NCBI RefSeq assembly: GCF_003474385.1
Contig: NZ_QUCY01000013.1
Span: 1 to 64,000, forward strand
Direction of reading: 5' to 3'
Origin: Senegalimassilia sp003474385
Lineage (GTDB): Bacteria; Actinomycetota; Coriobacteriia; Coriobacteriales; Eggerthellaceae
Length of the DNA stretch: 64,000 bases
Part shown: piece after piece, positions 8,835 through 17,898 of the stretch
How positions within the stretch are numbered: the first letter of the stretch is position 1
Layout: each line of letters begins with the position of its first letter
Translations under genes and position numbers: made by a program
Notes under the pieces: generated by a model
The model's input: the letters and a program-made list of their open reading frames with translations, nothing else
What the model was told of the DNA's origin: nothing
The model's database searches: none

Positions 8835-9566
8835 CTACGCCTCCTTGGATGCCAGCGCAGCCGCACGAGCCGCCTCGGCGGCCTGCGTGACCTGGGCGAT
8901 GGCTGCCGCAGGATCATCGGCGCCGCACACGGCCGAGCCGCACACGAGCACATCGGCGCCGGCGGCGGCCACGAGCGGGGCGGTTTTCACGCCGATGCCG
9001 CCATCGACCTCGACAAGCGGCGCCGCGCCCACCGCGCGGGCGAGCTCGACCGTGCGCGCAACCTTGCGCTCGGAGCCCTCGATGTAGCTTTGGCCAGAGA
9101 AGCCCGGCTCGACGGACATGATGAGCACCATGTCGAGCTGCGCCATAACCGGCGCGAGCACCTCGACGGGGGTATGGGGCTTGACGGATGCGGCGGCCTT
9201 GGCGCCGGCAGCGTGGATCATCTCGACGGCGCGCTCAAGCTGATAGCCCGCGGCGGCCTCTGCGTGCACGGTGACGATATCGGCGCCCGCCTCGAGGAAC
9301 CACGGCAGCTGCTCAAGCGGGTTCGAGATCATGAGATGCACGTCGAGCGGCATGTCGGTGATCTTCTTCAGCTGCTTGACCACGGGCACGCCCATGGTGA
9401 GGTTCGGCACGAAATGGCCGTCCATGACGTCGACATGGACGTAGCCGGCGCCGCCGGCCTGAATGGCCTCGATGTCGCGCTGGAGGTTCATGAAGTCCGC
9501 CGACAGGATGGACGGCGCGATTTTAACCGGTTGGAACACGTTTGGCCCCTTCCCTTCCAAGCTCAT
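8835..9566 (-). CDS. rpe: ribulose-phosphate 3-epimerase
   Basis: Interconverts ribulose 5-phosphate and xylulose 5-phosphate in the pentose phosphate pathway. The protein of 243 residues is a TIM barrel with IAPSILSADFMNL near the N-terminus, HVDVMDGHFVPNLTMG near residue 45 (metal and catalytic aspartate), LDVHLMISNP, MSVEPGFSGQSYI and EVDGGIGVKTAPL near 190. It is upstream of the cysteine desulfurase gene by seven bases, so they are probably cotranscribed. It is divergent from the alkyltransferase-like gene. The last 20 residues are alanine-rich. Confidence 0.95.
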   Translation of the reverse strand: MSLEGKGPNVFQPVKIAPSILSADFMNLQRDIEAIQAGGAGYVHVDVMDGHFVPNLTMGVPVVKQLKKITDMPLDVHLMISNPLEQLPWFLEAGADIVTVHAEAAAGYQLERAVEMIHAAGAKAAASVKPHTPVEVLAPVMAQLDMVLIMSVEPGFSGQSYIEGSERKVARTVELARAVGAAPLVEVDGGIGVKTAPLVAAAGADVLVCGSAVCGADDPAAAIAQVTQAAEAARAAALASKEA

Positions 9567-9628
9567 AGGTTATGTGCGTATTCTACCGCACCTACGCCAA
9601 GACGGCGGCGGCGCGGGCGCGGCGGGCA

Positions 9629-9634
9629 TATAAT
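9629..9634 (+). promoter_or_regulatory. -10 box of the alkyltransferase-like gene
   Basis: A perfect TATAAT sits 28 bases before the start codon. The sequence upstream is extremely GC-rich and no clear -35 hexamer was seen. Confidence 0.45.
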
Positions 9635-9661
9635 GCTGACAAGAACGAGGAAAGGGGCTTC

Positions 9662-10132
9662 ATGGACGGCGACCGCCCGACATATTACAGCTACTTCACC
9701 CCCGCCGGCCCCATCACCGTGGCGGCGAACGGACGGGCCATCACGCGCATCGCCCTGGGAAAAGCCCCGCTCGCGGGCGTTTGCGCGCCGAGCGAGCTGA
9801 CGAACAAGGCCGCGACGCAGGTGCAGGAGTATCTGGCCGGCAAGCGCACGTCGTTCTCCCTGCCGCTGAGCCCCTGCGGCACACCGTTTCAACAGCAGGT
9901 GTGGAACGCGGTGGCCGACATCCCCTATGCGCAAACCGCAACGGCGGCCGATATCGCCTGCCGCATCGGGCATGCCGGCGCGCATCGGGCGGTGGGCGCG
10001 GCGGCGCGGGCCTGCCCGTTCGCCATCGCGGTGCCGCTGCATAGGCTGGTGCGCGCCAACGGCCAGCCCTGGGGCGAGGGAAAGCCCGCACGCGTGCGCG
10101 GCGCTTTGCTCAAGCTCGAGCAAAGCCGCTGA
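9662..10132 (+). CDS. alkyltransferase-like protein, Ogt fold without the active Cys
   Basis: A 156-residue protein with the fold of O6-alkylguanine-DNA alkyltransferases. Seen: FSLPLSPCGTPFQQQVWNA near residues 60-80, IPYAQTATAADIA, HRAVGAAARACPF with the conserved flipping arginine, then VPLHRLV where active enzymes have PCHR. The codon at 10037-10039 is CTG, so residue 126 is Leu and the methyl-acceptor cysteine is absent. By analogy with ATL proteins, which have PWHR, it may bind alkylated DNA and signal to repair rather than repair it. The start ATG at 9662 has GAGGAAAGG upstream. It could also be a decayed Ogt, but the frame is intact. Confidence 0.82.
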   Translation: MDGDRPTYYSYFTPAGPITVAANGRAITRIALGKAPLAGVCAPSELTNKAATQVQEYLAGKRTSFSLPLSPCGTPFQQQVWNAVADIPYAQTATAADIACRIGHAGAHRAVGAAARACPFAIAVPLHRLVRANGQPWGEGKPARVRGALLKLEQSR

Positions 10133-10267
10133 TTCCGAAGCGACCTGCCGGGACAAAGGCGGCGACGAGCTTCCCGGCCGCTTCGGCATCGTGCAGACCG
10201 CGAATAGCGAGGAAGCCGCCGGCTCGCAGATCATCATCGGCAGCGGCGACGAAAGGAGATCGCGGAC

Positions 10268-12271
10268 ATGTCGAAATTCGTGATGCCCATAACCACGGCG
10301 GTATTGCTGTTCCCGCTGATAGCGGCGCTGATCACCGCCCCGTTTCTCATCTACAAGTATCGCAAGGTGGGGAGCGTTCCGTGGCTTCATGCCGCAGCGA
10401 TGTACTCGTTCGTGTTCTACCTGATGTGCGCATACTTCCTGGTGCTGTTGCCGCTGCCTGCCGATCGCACGGCGGTGGTCGCGTACGCTCAGACGCCGCA
10501 GCTTATCCCATTCCAGTTCGTGCGCTCGTTTCTGGCCGAAACCACCGCACGCCTCGACGATCCCTCCACCTGGCTCGCCGCCATCTGCGACCCGTATATG
10601 TACGAGGCGTTTTTCAATGTGCTGCTGCTAGTGCCGCTCGGCGCGTACCTGCGCTACTACTTCCACCGACCTTGGTGGCAGACGCTCCTGATAGGCTTTT
10701 GCGTGACGCTGTCGTTCGAAACGACGCAGCTCACCGGCATCTGGGGCATCTACGAGCACCCGTATAGGCTCTTCGATGTGGACGATTTGATGACGAACAC
10801 GCTGGGATGCATGGTCGGGTTCTGGCTTGCCGGGCCGGTCATGCGCGTGTTGCCCGATGTCCGCGTTGCCGCACGGCAGGCCGCCGAGCGCGGAACGACC
10901 GCATCCGCCACGCGGCGCGCGCTGACGTTCGGACTCGACCTTGCGCTTTCGCAAGCGCTTGCCGGGTGCGGCTATTTCGCCGTGCACGCTGTGAACGGAA
11001 GCCGGCTGCTTGCAGGCTTCGGTATCGAGCACGCCACGTTCTGGACATGCGAATGCGCGGCCATCGCCGCGGTGTTCGCCTTGTTCCCTGTGATCACGCG
11101 CGGACAGACGCCCGCGCAAAAGCTGCTGCGCCTGCGCATCGTTCGACCCGATGCCGCGCCGGCATCCGGCGGGCAGATCGTCTGCCGTTACGCCACCTTG
11201 TTCGCCATCGTGCTACTGCCAGCATGGGCGTTCGGGCTGGTCGCAGGCGTAGACGATATCCCTACCACTCCCGCCGAGCTGCGCGCGCTCGCGTCGCTGT
11301 GCGTGCACGATAAGACGGCCTTGACCCTTATATGGTGTGCTGGCGTGCTCGCATGGGCGGCCACGCTCGCCGTGCGCGCATGGCGGGCCTGGCGCGGGCG
11401 GGCGCCGTTCATCATGCTCAACGGCCTTATCAGCGATACCCGCATCATGACCGAGGATGGCATCAAGCAGATTCGCGAGCGCACGCACGTGCTCGATGTG
11501 GGCAAGGTTGCCGAATTGGAGCAGCGCATCGCGGCTTGCGGAACTTCGCTTGGCGCATTGATGGAGCGCGCCGGATGCGCCATAGCCGACCAAATGCGCT
11601 CGTGGGTTCCCGACCCAGCGCCGATCTTGATCTTAACGGGAAGCGGGAACAACGGCGGCGACGGCTGGGTATGTGGACGCGCGCTCGCGCAAACCGGATG
11701 GCCCGTTGCGCTTGCGTGCCCGCGACCGCCCGAGCAGCTTTCCGCCGAGCCTGCGCGAACGGCTGCGCTCGAGGCGGTTACCGCCGCCGAAGCGCACGGA
11801 TGGCCGCTTTCCGTGCTGGTCGCGCCGACGCCGGAAGAGCTGTCGCGCGAGCTCGATCGCGCCAGCGGCGTGGTAGACGCCATCCTCGGGACGGGCTTCT
11901 CCGGCATGCAGGTGCGCGAACCGTACGCAACCTGGATACAGCTTGCGAACCGCCGGCGATTCCACGGCAAGCTGACCCGCAAGCGGATAGGCGGCGCGCG
12001 GCATCCACAGGCCGGCAAGCGCACGCCGGCTCATGCGAAGGCGGCGGGCAAGGCGAAGGACGCGCCGTTCACCATAGCGGCCGATGTCCCCTCCGGCGTT
12101 TCGGCGCAAACCGGCGATGCCGCCCTGCCCCGCATCTATGCCGACGAAACCGTTACCATGATCGTGTACAAGCCAGGCCTGCTTGCCCGCAAGGCCGTCC
12201 CCATGACCGGCGTCGTGCGGCTTGCGCCCCTCATCGATGACGTCGAGCGCTACCTTAACGCCATGACATAA
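10268..12271 (+). CDS. VanZ-RDD membrane protein fused to a YjeF_N (NAD(P)HX epimerase) domain
   Basis: One open frame of 667 residues joins three domains. Residues 1-200 are VanZ-like: several membrane segments with NVLLLVPLGAYL and FDVDDLMTNTLGCMVGF. Residues 210-375 are RDD-like: RALTFGLDLALS and GQTPAQKLLRLRIV with further membrane segments. Residues 410-667 are a YjeF_N domain: LMERAGCAIAD, GSGNNGGDGWVCGRAL, VDAILGTGFSGMQV and AADVPSGVSAQTGD. That domain epimerises damaged NAD(P)H hydrates; the partner dehydratase kinase domain is absent. A lysine- and arginine-rich insert lies before AADVPSG. An internal Met at residue 383 has no ribosome site, so a true fusion is favoured. The start has AAAGGAG upstream. 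Confidence 0.8.
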   Translation: MSKFVMPITTAVLLFPLIAALITAPFLIYKYRKVGSVPWLHAAAMYSFVFYLMCAYFLVLLPLPADRTAVVAYAQTPQLIPFQFVRSFLAETTARLDDPSTWLAAICDPYMYEAFFNVLLLVPLGAYLRYYFHRPWWQTLLIGFCVTLSFETTQLTGIWGIYEHPYRLFDVDDLMTNTLGCMVGFWLAGPVMRVLPDVRVAARQAAERGTTASATRRALTFGLDLALSQALAGCGYFAVHAVNGSRLLAGFGIEHATFWTCECAAIAAVFALFPVITRGQTPAQKLLRLRIVRPDAAPASGGQIVCRYATLFAIVLLPAWAFGLVAGVDDIPTTPAELRALASLCVHDKTALTLIWCAGVLAWAATLAVRAWRAWRGRAPFIMLNGLISDTRIMTEDGIKQIRERTHVLDVGKVAELEQRIAACGTSLGALMERAGCAIADQMRSWVPDPAPILILTGSGNNGGDGWVCGRALAQTGWPVALACPRPPEQLSAEPARTAALEAVTAAEAHGWPLSVLVAPTPEELSRELDRASGVVDAILGTGFSGMQVREPYATWIQLANRRRFHGKLTRKRIGGARHPQAGKRTPAHAKAAGKAKDAPFTIAADVPSGVSAQTGDAALPRIYADETVTMIVYKPGLLARKAVPMTGVVRLAPLIDDVERYLNAMT

Positions 12272-12277
12272 TCGGGG

Positions 12278-12300
12278 GCGCGCCATGTGGCAGGGCGCGC
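12278..12300. terminator. GC hairpin between convergent genes
   Basis: GCGCGCC / GGCGCGC stem of 7 bp with a 9-base loop, seven bases after the stop of the fusion gene and in front of the mfd stop on the other strand. No clear T tract on either side, so activity is uncertain. Confidence 0.4.
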
Positions 12301-12391
12301 GAAGCCGATTCCACCTGACGGTAAAGCGAGTCGATGCTTCGGCACACTTGCCTAGCTGTCTCTCCTCTTCGCTTCCTACGCGCCCCGAACG

Positions 12392-15300
12392 CTACTCCTC
12401 GCCGTGCATTTCCCGCAGGAACTTCGCCACGGGGCCGAACAGGTTGTCCTTTTCCGTAAGGCGGAAATACTTCAGCGGCAGCTGCAGCTTGCGCTTGTCC
12501 GACAGATAGCGGCCCCCGGCGCGACGCACGGGCACCATCTTGTCGCGCGGGATGTCGATGGGTTCCACCACCAGCTTGCCGGCCACCACCGACACCGTTT
12601 TGATGTGATGTTCGTTGGCAAACGCCTTGATGCGCGCCTTCTCGAACAGGTTCTGCGCCTCCTGTGGCATATCGGGACGCTTGCCCGCCAAATCGTTGTA
12701 GATGTCCTCCACGGCGCCGACGGTTGCAGCGCTTGCGATCTTGCGATACCACAGCACCCGCTCGTCGGCTTCGGGCACGTATTCCTCAGACAGATACGTG
12801 CGGCCCGGCAGGTTCACCGTGATATCGGACAGCGCCGGCGGTAGCCCCTCGGCGGCCTTCAGGTCGCCTTCGCGCGTGGCGTTCACGGCCGCGCCGAGCA
12901 TCTGCGCGAACAGGTCGAAGCCGACCGCCGACATGTTGCCCGACTGCTCGGCGCCCATCAGGCTTCCGGCGCCGCGGATCTCAAGGTCGCGCATGGCGAT
13001 GCGCATGCCGCTTCCCAGGTCGGTATGCTCGTCCAACGCCGTCAGACGTGCCTGCGCCTCCTCGGTAAGGTTAACGTGTTCGGGGAACATGAAGAACGCG
13101 TACGCCTGGGTGGAGCCACGGCCCACGCGCCCCTTCAGCTGATACATCTGTGCCAGGCCCAAACGCTGCGAATCCTCAATGATGAGCGTGTTCGTGTGAG
13201 GGTTGTCGATGCCGGACTCGATGATGGTGGTTGCCACCAGCACATCAAGCTGTCCGGCGGAAAACTCCTCCATCACCTTCTCCAGCGAGTCCTTGTCCAT
13301 CTGCCCATGCGCCACGCCCACGCGCGCCTCCCCGGCTGCGGCCTGCACGCGTCTCACTGCTTCCTCGATGGACCGGACGCGGTTGGAGACGTAGTACACC
13401 TGCCCGCCTCGGGCAAGCTCGCGCCTGATGGCGGCGCTGACCACATCGGGATCCCACTCGCCGACGTGCACCTCGACGGGGCGTCGATCGTCGGGCGGCG
13501 TGAGGATGAGGCTCATGTCGCGCACACCCGACAGCGACATCTGCATGGTGCGCGGGATCGGCGTTGCCGAAAGCGTGAGCACGTCGATGCTCTCGCGAAG
13601 GTTCTTCATTTGCTCCTTGTGGCCCACGCCGAAGCGCTGCTCCTCGTCGATGATCACCAGGCCCAGGTCATGGGGGTTCACATCGCGCGACAGCAGGCGA
13701 TGCGTGCCTACCAGCACATCCACGCTGCCGTCGGCGAAGCCCTTGAGCGCCGCAGCCTGCTGCTGCGGCGTGCGGAAGCGGCTGAGCACCTCGACGGTCA
13801 CGCCGAACGGCTCGAAGCGGTCCTTGAAGTTCGTGAAATGCTGCTGCGCCAAGATGGTGGTCGGGCACAGCACCATAACCTGCTTCTTATCCTGCGTAGC
13901 GGCGAAGGCGGCGCGCAGCGCCACCTCGGTTTTCCCGAAGCCGACGTCGCCGCACACCAGGCGATCCATGGGCTTGGCGCTGCGCATGTCGGCCTTCACG
14001 TCGGCGATGGCAGCCAGCTGATCGGGGGTTTCCCGATACGGGAACGCCTCCTCCATCTCGATCTGCGCCGGCGTGTCGGGACCGAAGGCGTAGCCTTGTG
14101 CGCTTGCGCGGCGTGCGTACACGTCAACCAGGTCGAACGCGAGCTTTTTGGTGGCCGCGCTCGCCTTCTTCATGGCGCGCGACCAGTCGGCCGTGTTCAG
14201 TCGGGTGCATCGCGGCGTGGAGCCCTCGGGACCGACGTAGCGCGTGACGCGGTCGAGTTGCTCGACCGGCACGAACAGCTTGTCGCCTTCGGCGTATTCG
14301 AGCAGCAGGTAATCGCGTGCCGTGCCGTCGATCTCGCGACGCACCAGCTCCTTGAAGTGCGCGATGCCGTGCTGCGCGTGCACAACGTAATCGCCCGGCT
14401 TATACGGGAACGTGATCTCGGTGATGTCGATATGGCGGCTAGGACGCGCGGTGGAGGCCCCTTGGGTGTCGGACACGCTAACCATGCCGAGCTTCGCCTT
14501 CGGGATGATCATTCCCAACGGGATGTCCACGTCGACGACGTTGACGACCCCGCGGCGCAGGCGGCGCTTCTTCTGCCCGTCGGAATCATCGGGGTTTTCC
14601 TCGGCATCAAGCCATTCTTGAATGGGAAGGCCGTGATCGACGAAGGCGAGCATCATATCGGCGCGGCTTCGGCGGTTCGGGGCGCTAAATACTACCGTGT
14701 AGCCGTCATCGACAAGCGTGCGCAGACGGCCGAACAGCTTATCGGGGTGTCCCGCCGCCTCGACGCGCTTCACCGGCAGCTCGACATCCACGTTTCCGCC
14801 CACGCGCATGATGGACACGTACGTTGCACGTTGACACTCGCCGAAGCTGACCTGCGGAGCCGGGCAGAACAGCCCTTCAAGGGCGATGTTGGTGCCCTTG
14901 GCCTTCGCTTCCAATTCCTCGCTGGCGTGCATCATGTCATCGAACAGGCTTCGCGGCTCGATAAGCACCGAAAGCGCGTCACGGCGCAGATAGGCGCCGA
15001 GCGTGACCGGCTTATCATAGAGGTAGGGCAACAGCACGTCGCTTCCCTCGAAGCGCAATCCGCCCTCAGCGTTCTCCAAATGTTCGGAAACGCTGCGCAA
15101 CGCCGGATTCGACCCAGCTTGGGCCGCAAGCTTCTTACGCGCACGTGCCAGACCCGATTTGCTGCAGGAGAACTCGACGACGGGATAGATATCGACGTTT
15201 TGCAGGCTTGAGATGGTCTGGCCCGTTGACGGCACGATGCGGCGGATCTCGTCCAGCTCGTCGCCGAAGAAGTCAAGGCGAACGGGGAAGCTCAGGTTTC

Positions 15301-15892
15301 CCGGGTACACATCCACGGTGCCGCCGCGCGTGCAAAACGTGCCGGGGCCATCAAGCTCGCCGGTGTTGGAGAACCCGCGCGATTCCAGAGCATGGATAAG
15401 ACCGTCGAAATCCTGGATGCCCGTAGCCTGCGCGCCCGGCATGTCTGCCAGCTCCTGGCCGCAGACGAAAGACAGCGGCGTCGATGCGTTGGCATTGGCC
15501 GGCGGCAAGGTGCGCAGCAACGCCCGCGCGCTTGCGACAACGACCACCTGCCGTCCGGTCTGCAGCGCATGCGCCGCCTCCATACGCCGAGCAACGGTGG
15601 CAAGATCCGCGTGCTTCTTGTCGAACGGCAGATCGGCGCGCTCGGGGAAGCGCAGCACCTTGTCCTCGCCCAGATAGGCCGACAAGCTGCGAGCGAACGA
15701 CACCGCCGCATCCTCGCCAGCCACCACCGCAAGCGTGGACTGCGGCTTATGCGAGAATCGCGCGGCGACCATGAACGGCCGTGCGCTGTTCGCGATGCCC
15801 AACGTGCCATCGTCGCCGGCATCGAGATTGGACCAAAACCCATCCAAGCATTCCGAGCGCTCGAGCGCGAAGCGCAGAGAATCGATAAGCAT
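12392..15892 (-). CDS. mfd: transcription-repair coupling factor
   Basis: ATP-driven translocase that removes RNA polymerase stalled at DNA damage and recruits UvrA. The frame is 1181 residues from 15937; I prefer the ATG at 15892 (MLIDSLRFALE, 1166 residues), which has GGGGGA eight bases upstream. Order of parts: UvrB-like N-terminal module (GTFCTRGGTVDVYP near 195), RNA-polymerase interaction domain (KPGDYVVHAQHGIAHF near 505), helicase core with CGDVGFGKTEVALRAAF near 650, IIDEEQRFGVGHKE, LSATPIPRTMQMSL, and the RGRVGRGSTQAYAFF motif VI, then the C-terminal regulatory TRCF domain. Full length; convergent with the fusion gene. Confidence 0.96.
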   Translation of the reverse strand: MLIDSLRFALERSECLDGFWSNLDAGDDGTLGIANSARPFMVAARFSHKPQSTLAVVAGEDAAVSFARSLSAYLGEDKVLRFPERADLPFDKKHADLATVARRMEAAHALQTGRQVVVVASARALLRTLPPANANASTPLSFVCGQELADMPGAQATGIQDFDGLIHALESRGFSNTGELDGPGTFCTRGGTVDVYPGNLSFPVRLDFFGDELDEIRRIVPSTGQTISSLQNVDIYPVVEFSCSKSGLARARKKLAAQAGSNPALRSVSEHLENAEGGLRFEGSDVLLPYLYDKPVTLGAYLRRDALSVLIEPRSLFDDMMHASEELEAKAKGTNIALEGLFCPAPQVSFGECQRATYVSIMRVGGNVDVELPVKRVEAAGHPDKLFGRLRTLVDDGYTVVFSAPNRRSRADMMLAFVDHGLPIQEWLDAEENPDDSDGQKKRRLRRGVVNVVDVDIPLGMIIPKAKLGMVSVSDTQGASTARPSRHIDITEITFPYKPGDYVVHAQHGIAHFKELVRREIDGTARDYLLLEYAEGDKLFVPVEQLDRVTRYVGPEGSTPRCTRLNTADWSRAMKKASAATKKLAFDLVDVYARRASAQGYAFGPDTPAQIEMEEAFPYRETPDQLAAIADVKADMRSAKPMDRLVCGDVGFGKTEVALRAAFAATQDKKQVMVLCPTTILAQQHFTNFKDRFEPFGVTVEVLSRFRTPQQQAAALKGFADGSVDVLVGTHRLLSRDVNPHDLGLVIIDEEQRFGVGHKEQMKNLRESIDVLTLSATPIPRTMQMSLSGVRDMSLILTPPDDRRPVEVHVGEWDPDVVSAAIRRELARGGQVYYVSNRVRSIEEAVRRVQAAAGEARVGVAHGQMDKDSLEKVMEEFSAGQLDVLVATTIIESGIDNPHTNTLIIEDSQRLGLAQMYQLKGRVGRGSTQAYAFFMFPEHVNLTEEAQARLTALDEHTDLGSGMRIAMRDLEIRGAGSLMGAEQSGNMSAVGFDLFAQMLGAAVNATREGDLKAAEGLPPALSDITVNLPGRTYLSEEYVPEADERVLWYRKIASAATVGAVEDIYNDLAGKRPDMPQEAQNLFEKARIKAFANEHHIKTVSVVAGKLVVEPIDIPRDKMVPVRRAGGRYLSDKRKLQLPLKYFRLTEKDNLFGPVAKFLREMHGEE

Positions 15893-16367
15893 ATGCTGCA
15901 TTCCCCCATCACCATCGGCCAGCCCGGATACGGCCATACGCGTCCGGGCCTGCTTGCGCAGCTTTCTTTCGATGAAGCCGCGCGTTTTTCAAGGTGAAAA
16001 GTGTATCACGCACCTTCTTCATCGCTCGAGACGCCAAGCCCAAGCCACACGTAAACAGCAACATCTGTTCGTGTTCCAAATCTTCACGGCAGCTTTCCAT
16101 TAGAACGAGCAAAGCCGTTACACAAAGCCGAAGGAACCGGCCAGACAGCCGCGCCAAACGCCCGAACAAGCAGGTTTGATATCAGAAGGAGAACACAAGG
16201 TGAATTCTTGATTCATCTGGTTTTATTCGGGTTCTCCTATGCCTACTCTGTTGGCTTCGGTGTTGTTTATATATCCAGATAACATAACGATTTTACAGCG
16301 TAAAAGCTGCGTACAATATCATTCGATATACTGCTGTTGAAATAACCCGGAATCGGAAGGATCGCCC
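15893..16367. other. gene-poor, relatively AT-rich gap between mfd and nth
   Basis: About 475 bases between divergent genes, clearly richer in A and T than its surroundings after 16200. It holds an 8-bp inverted repeat AGGAGAAC (16187-16194) / GTTCTCCT (16231-16238), a 6-bp palindrome TTTTAC-AGC-GTAAAA (16291-16305) and a TACAAT box at 16312-16317 that may be the nth -10. A possible 24-codon frame starting with TTG lies at 16208-16282. No RNA gene was recognised. Confidence 0.5.
16208..16282 (+). CDS. possible 24-residue hydrophobic small protein
   Basis: A TTG-initiated frame with AAGG seven bases upstream would encode a hydrophobic peptide of 24 residues (starting MIHLVLFGFSYAYSVGF), long enough for one membrane span. 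An upstream AAGGAG could pair with CTCCT inside the frame through the inverted repeat at 16187/16231. This could be a regulated small protein, but a frame this short arises easily by chance. Not recognised. Confidence 0.15.
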   Translation: MIHLVLFGFSYAYSVGFGVVYISR

Positions 16368-17027
16368 ATGCCGCGCGAGTTGATGAAGGAAAAAAGGGAA
16401 CGCGCGATAGCCATCGCCCAGAGAATGGACGAGCACTTTCCAGCCGCTGAGTGCGCGCTGCATTATTGGGGTGACCCCTTCAAACTGACTATAGCGGTAT
16501 TGTTGTCAGCGCAAACCACCGACAAGGGTGTCAATAAAGTCACGCCAGCATTATGGGAACGTTACCCAACGTCGCATGCACTAGCCAATGCCGATGTAAA
16601 CGAAGTAGAGGAGATCATCCGCACCATCGGCTTCCACCATGCGAAAGCCGCGAACTGCGTCAAATGCGCTCGAATGGTGATCAGCGACTTCGGCGGAGAG
16701 ATTCCACAAGATATGACGTTGATCCAAAAACTGCCGGGCGTGGGACGCAAAACCGCCAACGTGGTGCTCAATGAAGCCTTCGGCATTGTGGAGGGCATTG
16801 CGGTGGATACGCACGTGTTCCGTATCGCGCACAAGCTGAAGCTGGTGGGACCCTCGGCGGATACGCCCCAGAAAACTGAAGACGCGCTCCTAAAGCTTTA
16901 TCCGAGGCAGTACTGGGGACCGATTAATCACCAGTGGGTGCTGTTCGGCCGCCAAACATGCATCGCCCGTCGCCCGAAATGCAAAGAGTGCTTCTTATGC
17001 GATCTTTGCCCGAACAGCGGAAAATGA
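16368..17027 (+). CDS. nth: endonuclease III
   Basis: Bifunctional DNA glycosylase and AP lyase acting on oxidised pyrimidines. Length 219 residues is normal. Seen: LLSAQTTDKGVNKVTPALW near residues 45-65, the helix-hairpin-helix LPGVGRKTANVV (about 120-131) with the catalytic lysine, GIAVDTHVFRIAHK with the catalytic aspartate (about 144), and the C-terminal iron-sulfur ligands in the pattern C-x6-C-x2-C-x5-C ending CDLCPNSGK. A frame upstream of the ATG is closed. It is divergent from mfd and convergent with the hydrogenase protease gene. The second HhH glycosylase of the window (24281-25114) lacks the cluster, so the two differ. Confidence 0.95.
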   Translation: MPRELMKEKRERAIAIAQRMDEHFPAAECALHYWGDPFKLTIAVLLSAQTTDKGVNKVTPALWERYPTSHALANADVNEVEEIIRTIGFHHAKAANCVKCARMVISDFGGEIPQDMTLIQKLPGVGRKTANVVLNEAFGIVEGIAVDTHVFRIAHKLKLVGPSADTPQKTEDALLKLYPRQYWGPINHQWVLFGRQTCIARRPKCKECFLCDLCPNSGK

Positions 17028-17238
17028 ACGAGTTAAATGAGGCGCCTAAAACCCAGTAAAGCTATAAGTGAACCAATAGTCGTTCGCATTAGACTCCATC
17101 AATTATCGCGAACGCATGCAGATGAGGACGGTTCTTTGCAGCCCATGAGCTATCCCGATTAGCAATCACTTAAGCAAGTGCTTCCGTTTAACGAATATCT
17201 TCCCCAACCTGCCCGTTTGGGTGATTATGTTCAAAACA

Positions 17239-17274
17239 AAAATGGGCGCCTCCCAATAATGCAGGGAGACGCCC
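17239..17274 (-). terminator. terminator of the hydrogenase protease gene
   Basis: On the minus strand GGGCG-T-CTCCC pairs with GGGAG-G-CGCCC across a 9-base loop and is followed by a T-rich run (ATTTTTGTTTT). It lies 46 bases past the protease stop at 17320. The surrounding 290 bases between nth and this gene hold no gene that I can support. Confidence 0.75.
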
Positions 17275-17319
17275 AGAAACCTACGAAATAACGAGCGAAA
17301 ACCAAATAGGCTCAGCAGA

Positions 17320-17895
17320 CTACTCTATCGAAGCCTTCGGAGATAACGGGAACCCCAGTCGTGCCAATTCACCAACCACAACGTCTACCAGCAGCGGCAA
17401 CGCATCATGCACAGGCCTGGTAAGCCCTTCGGTCGCTTCGGCAGGAGAAGCGTTTTCCACCTGCATACCCAAACACAGGCCCTCAGCCTGATATCCCAAT
17501 AGCGCGGCGGAATCGAACAAGTCGATCAGCTTCAAGTCATGCAAGCTTGCCGTGATACCGACATGGCGCGCCATCGCATCGGGCGCATAACGAAGCACCG
17601 TGCCAGCAGGCTGACCGGAATCATCAACTGCATCGACAGTCAGGATCACGTCGAATTCTCGCACACGATCGATCATGGCTAGAGACAAACAACCAAGGTC
17701 CAACAGCTCAACGTTATCCGGGATGTCATACGACGCCATAAGCTCGTCATAAACGGCAGGCCCGACGCCATCGTCAAGCATCAATCGATTGCCAACGCAA
17801 AGGACCGCCACACGCTGCGGGCGCAGTTCCTCGGGAACTGCCACATTGCTGGCGACGTATTCGCGCAAACCCCAGCTATCCTCCTCGCAAGCCAT
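17320..17895 (-). CDS. hyaD: hydrogenase maturation protease
   Basis: Endopeptidase of the HyaD/HycI family (peptidase M52) that removes the C-terminal peptide of the hydrogenase large subunit after nickel insertion. Length is 191 residues. Seen: VLCVGNRLMLDDGVGPAVYDEL (the nickel-sensing GN..L.DDG.G motif, about residues 31-52), ELLDLGCLSL, the VDAVDDSGQPAG strand with the metal-ligand aspartate, and SLHDLKLIDL with the conserved histidine. The partner large subunit at 19227-20873 does carry a C-terminal extension, so substrate and protease are both present. The start is probably within the first residues; the N-terminal 20 residues are not typical of the family. Confidence 0.87.
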   Translation of the reverse strand: MACEEDSWGLREYVASNVAVPEELRPQRVAVLCVGNRLMLDDGVGPAVYDELMASYDIPDNVELLDLGCLSLAMIDRVREFDVILTVDAVDDSGQPAGTVLRYAPDAMARHVGITASLHDLKLIDLFDSAALLGYQAEGLCLGMQVENASPAEATEGLTRPVHDALPLLVDVVVGELARLGFPLSPKASIE

Positions 17896-17898
17896 GCT

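Noticed and set aside
13025..15211. 728-codon plus-strand frame inside mfd
   Set aside because: Antisense of a certain gene with no ribosome site or recognisable motif.
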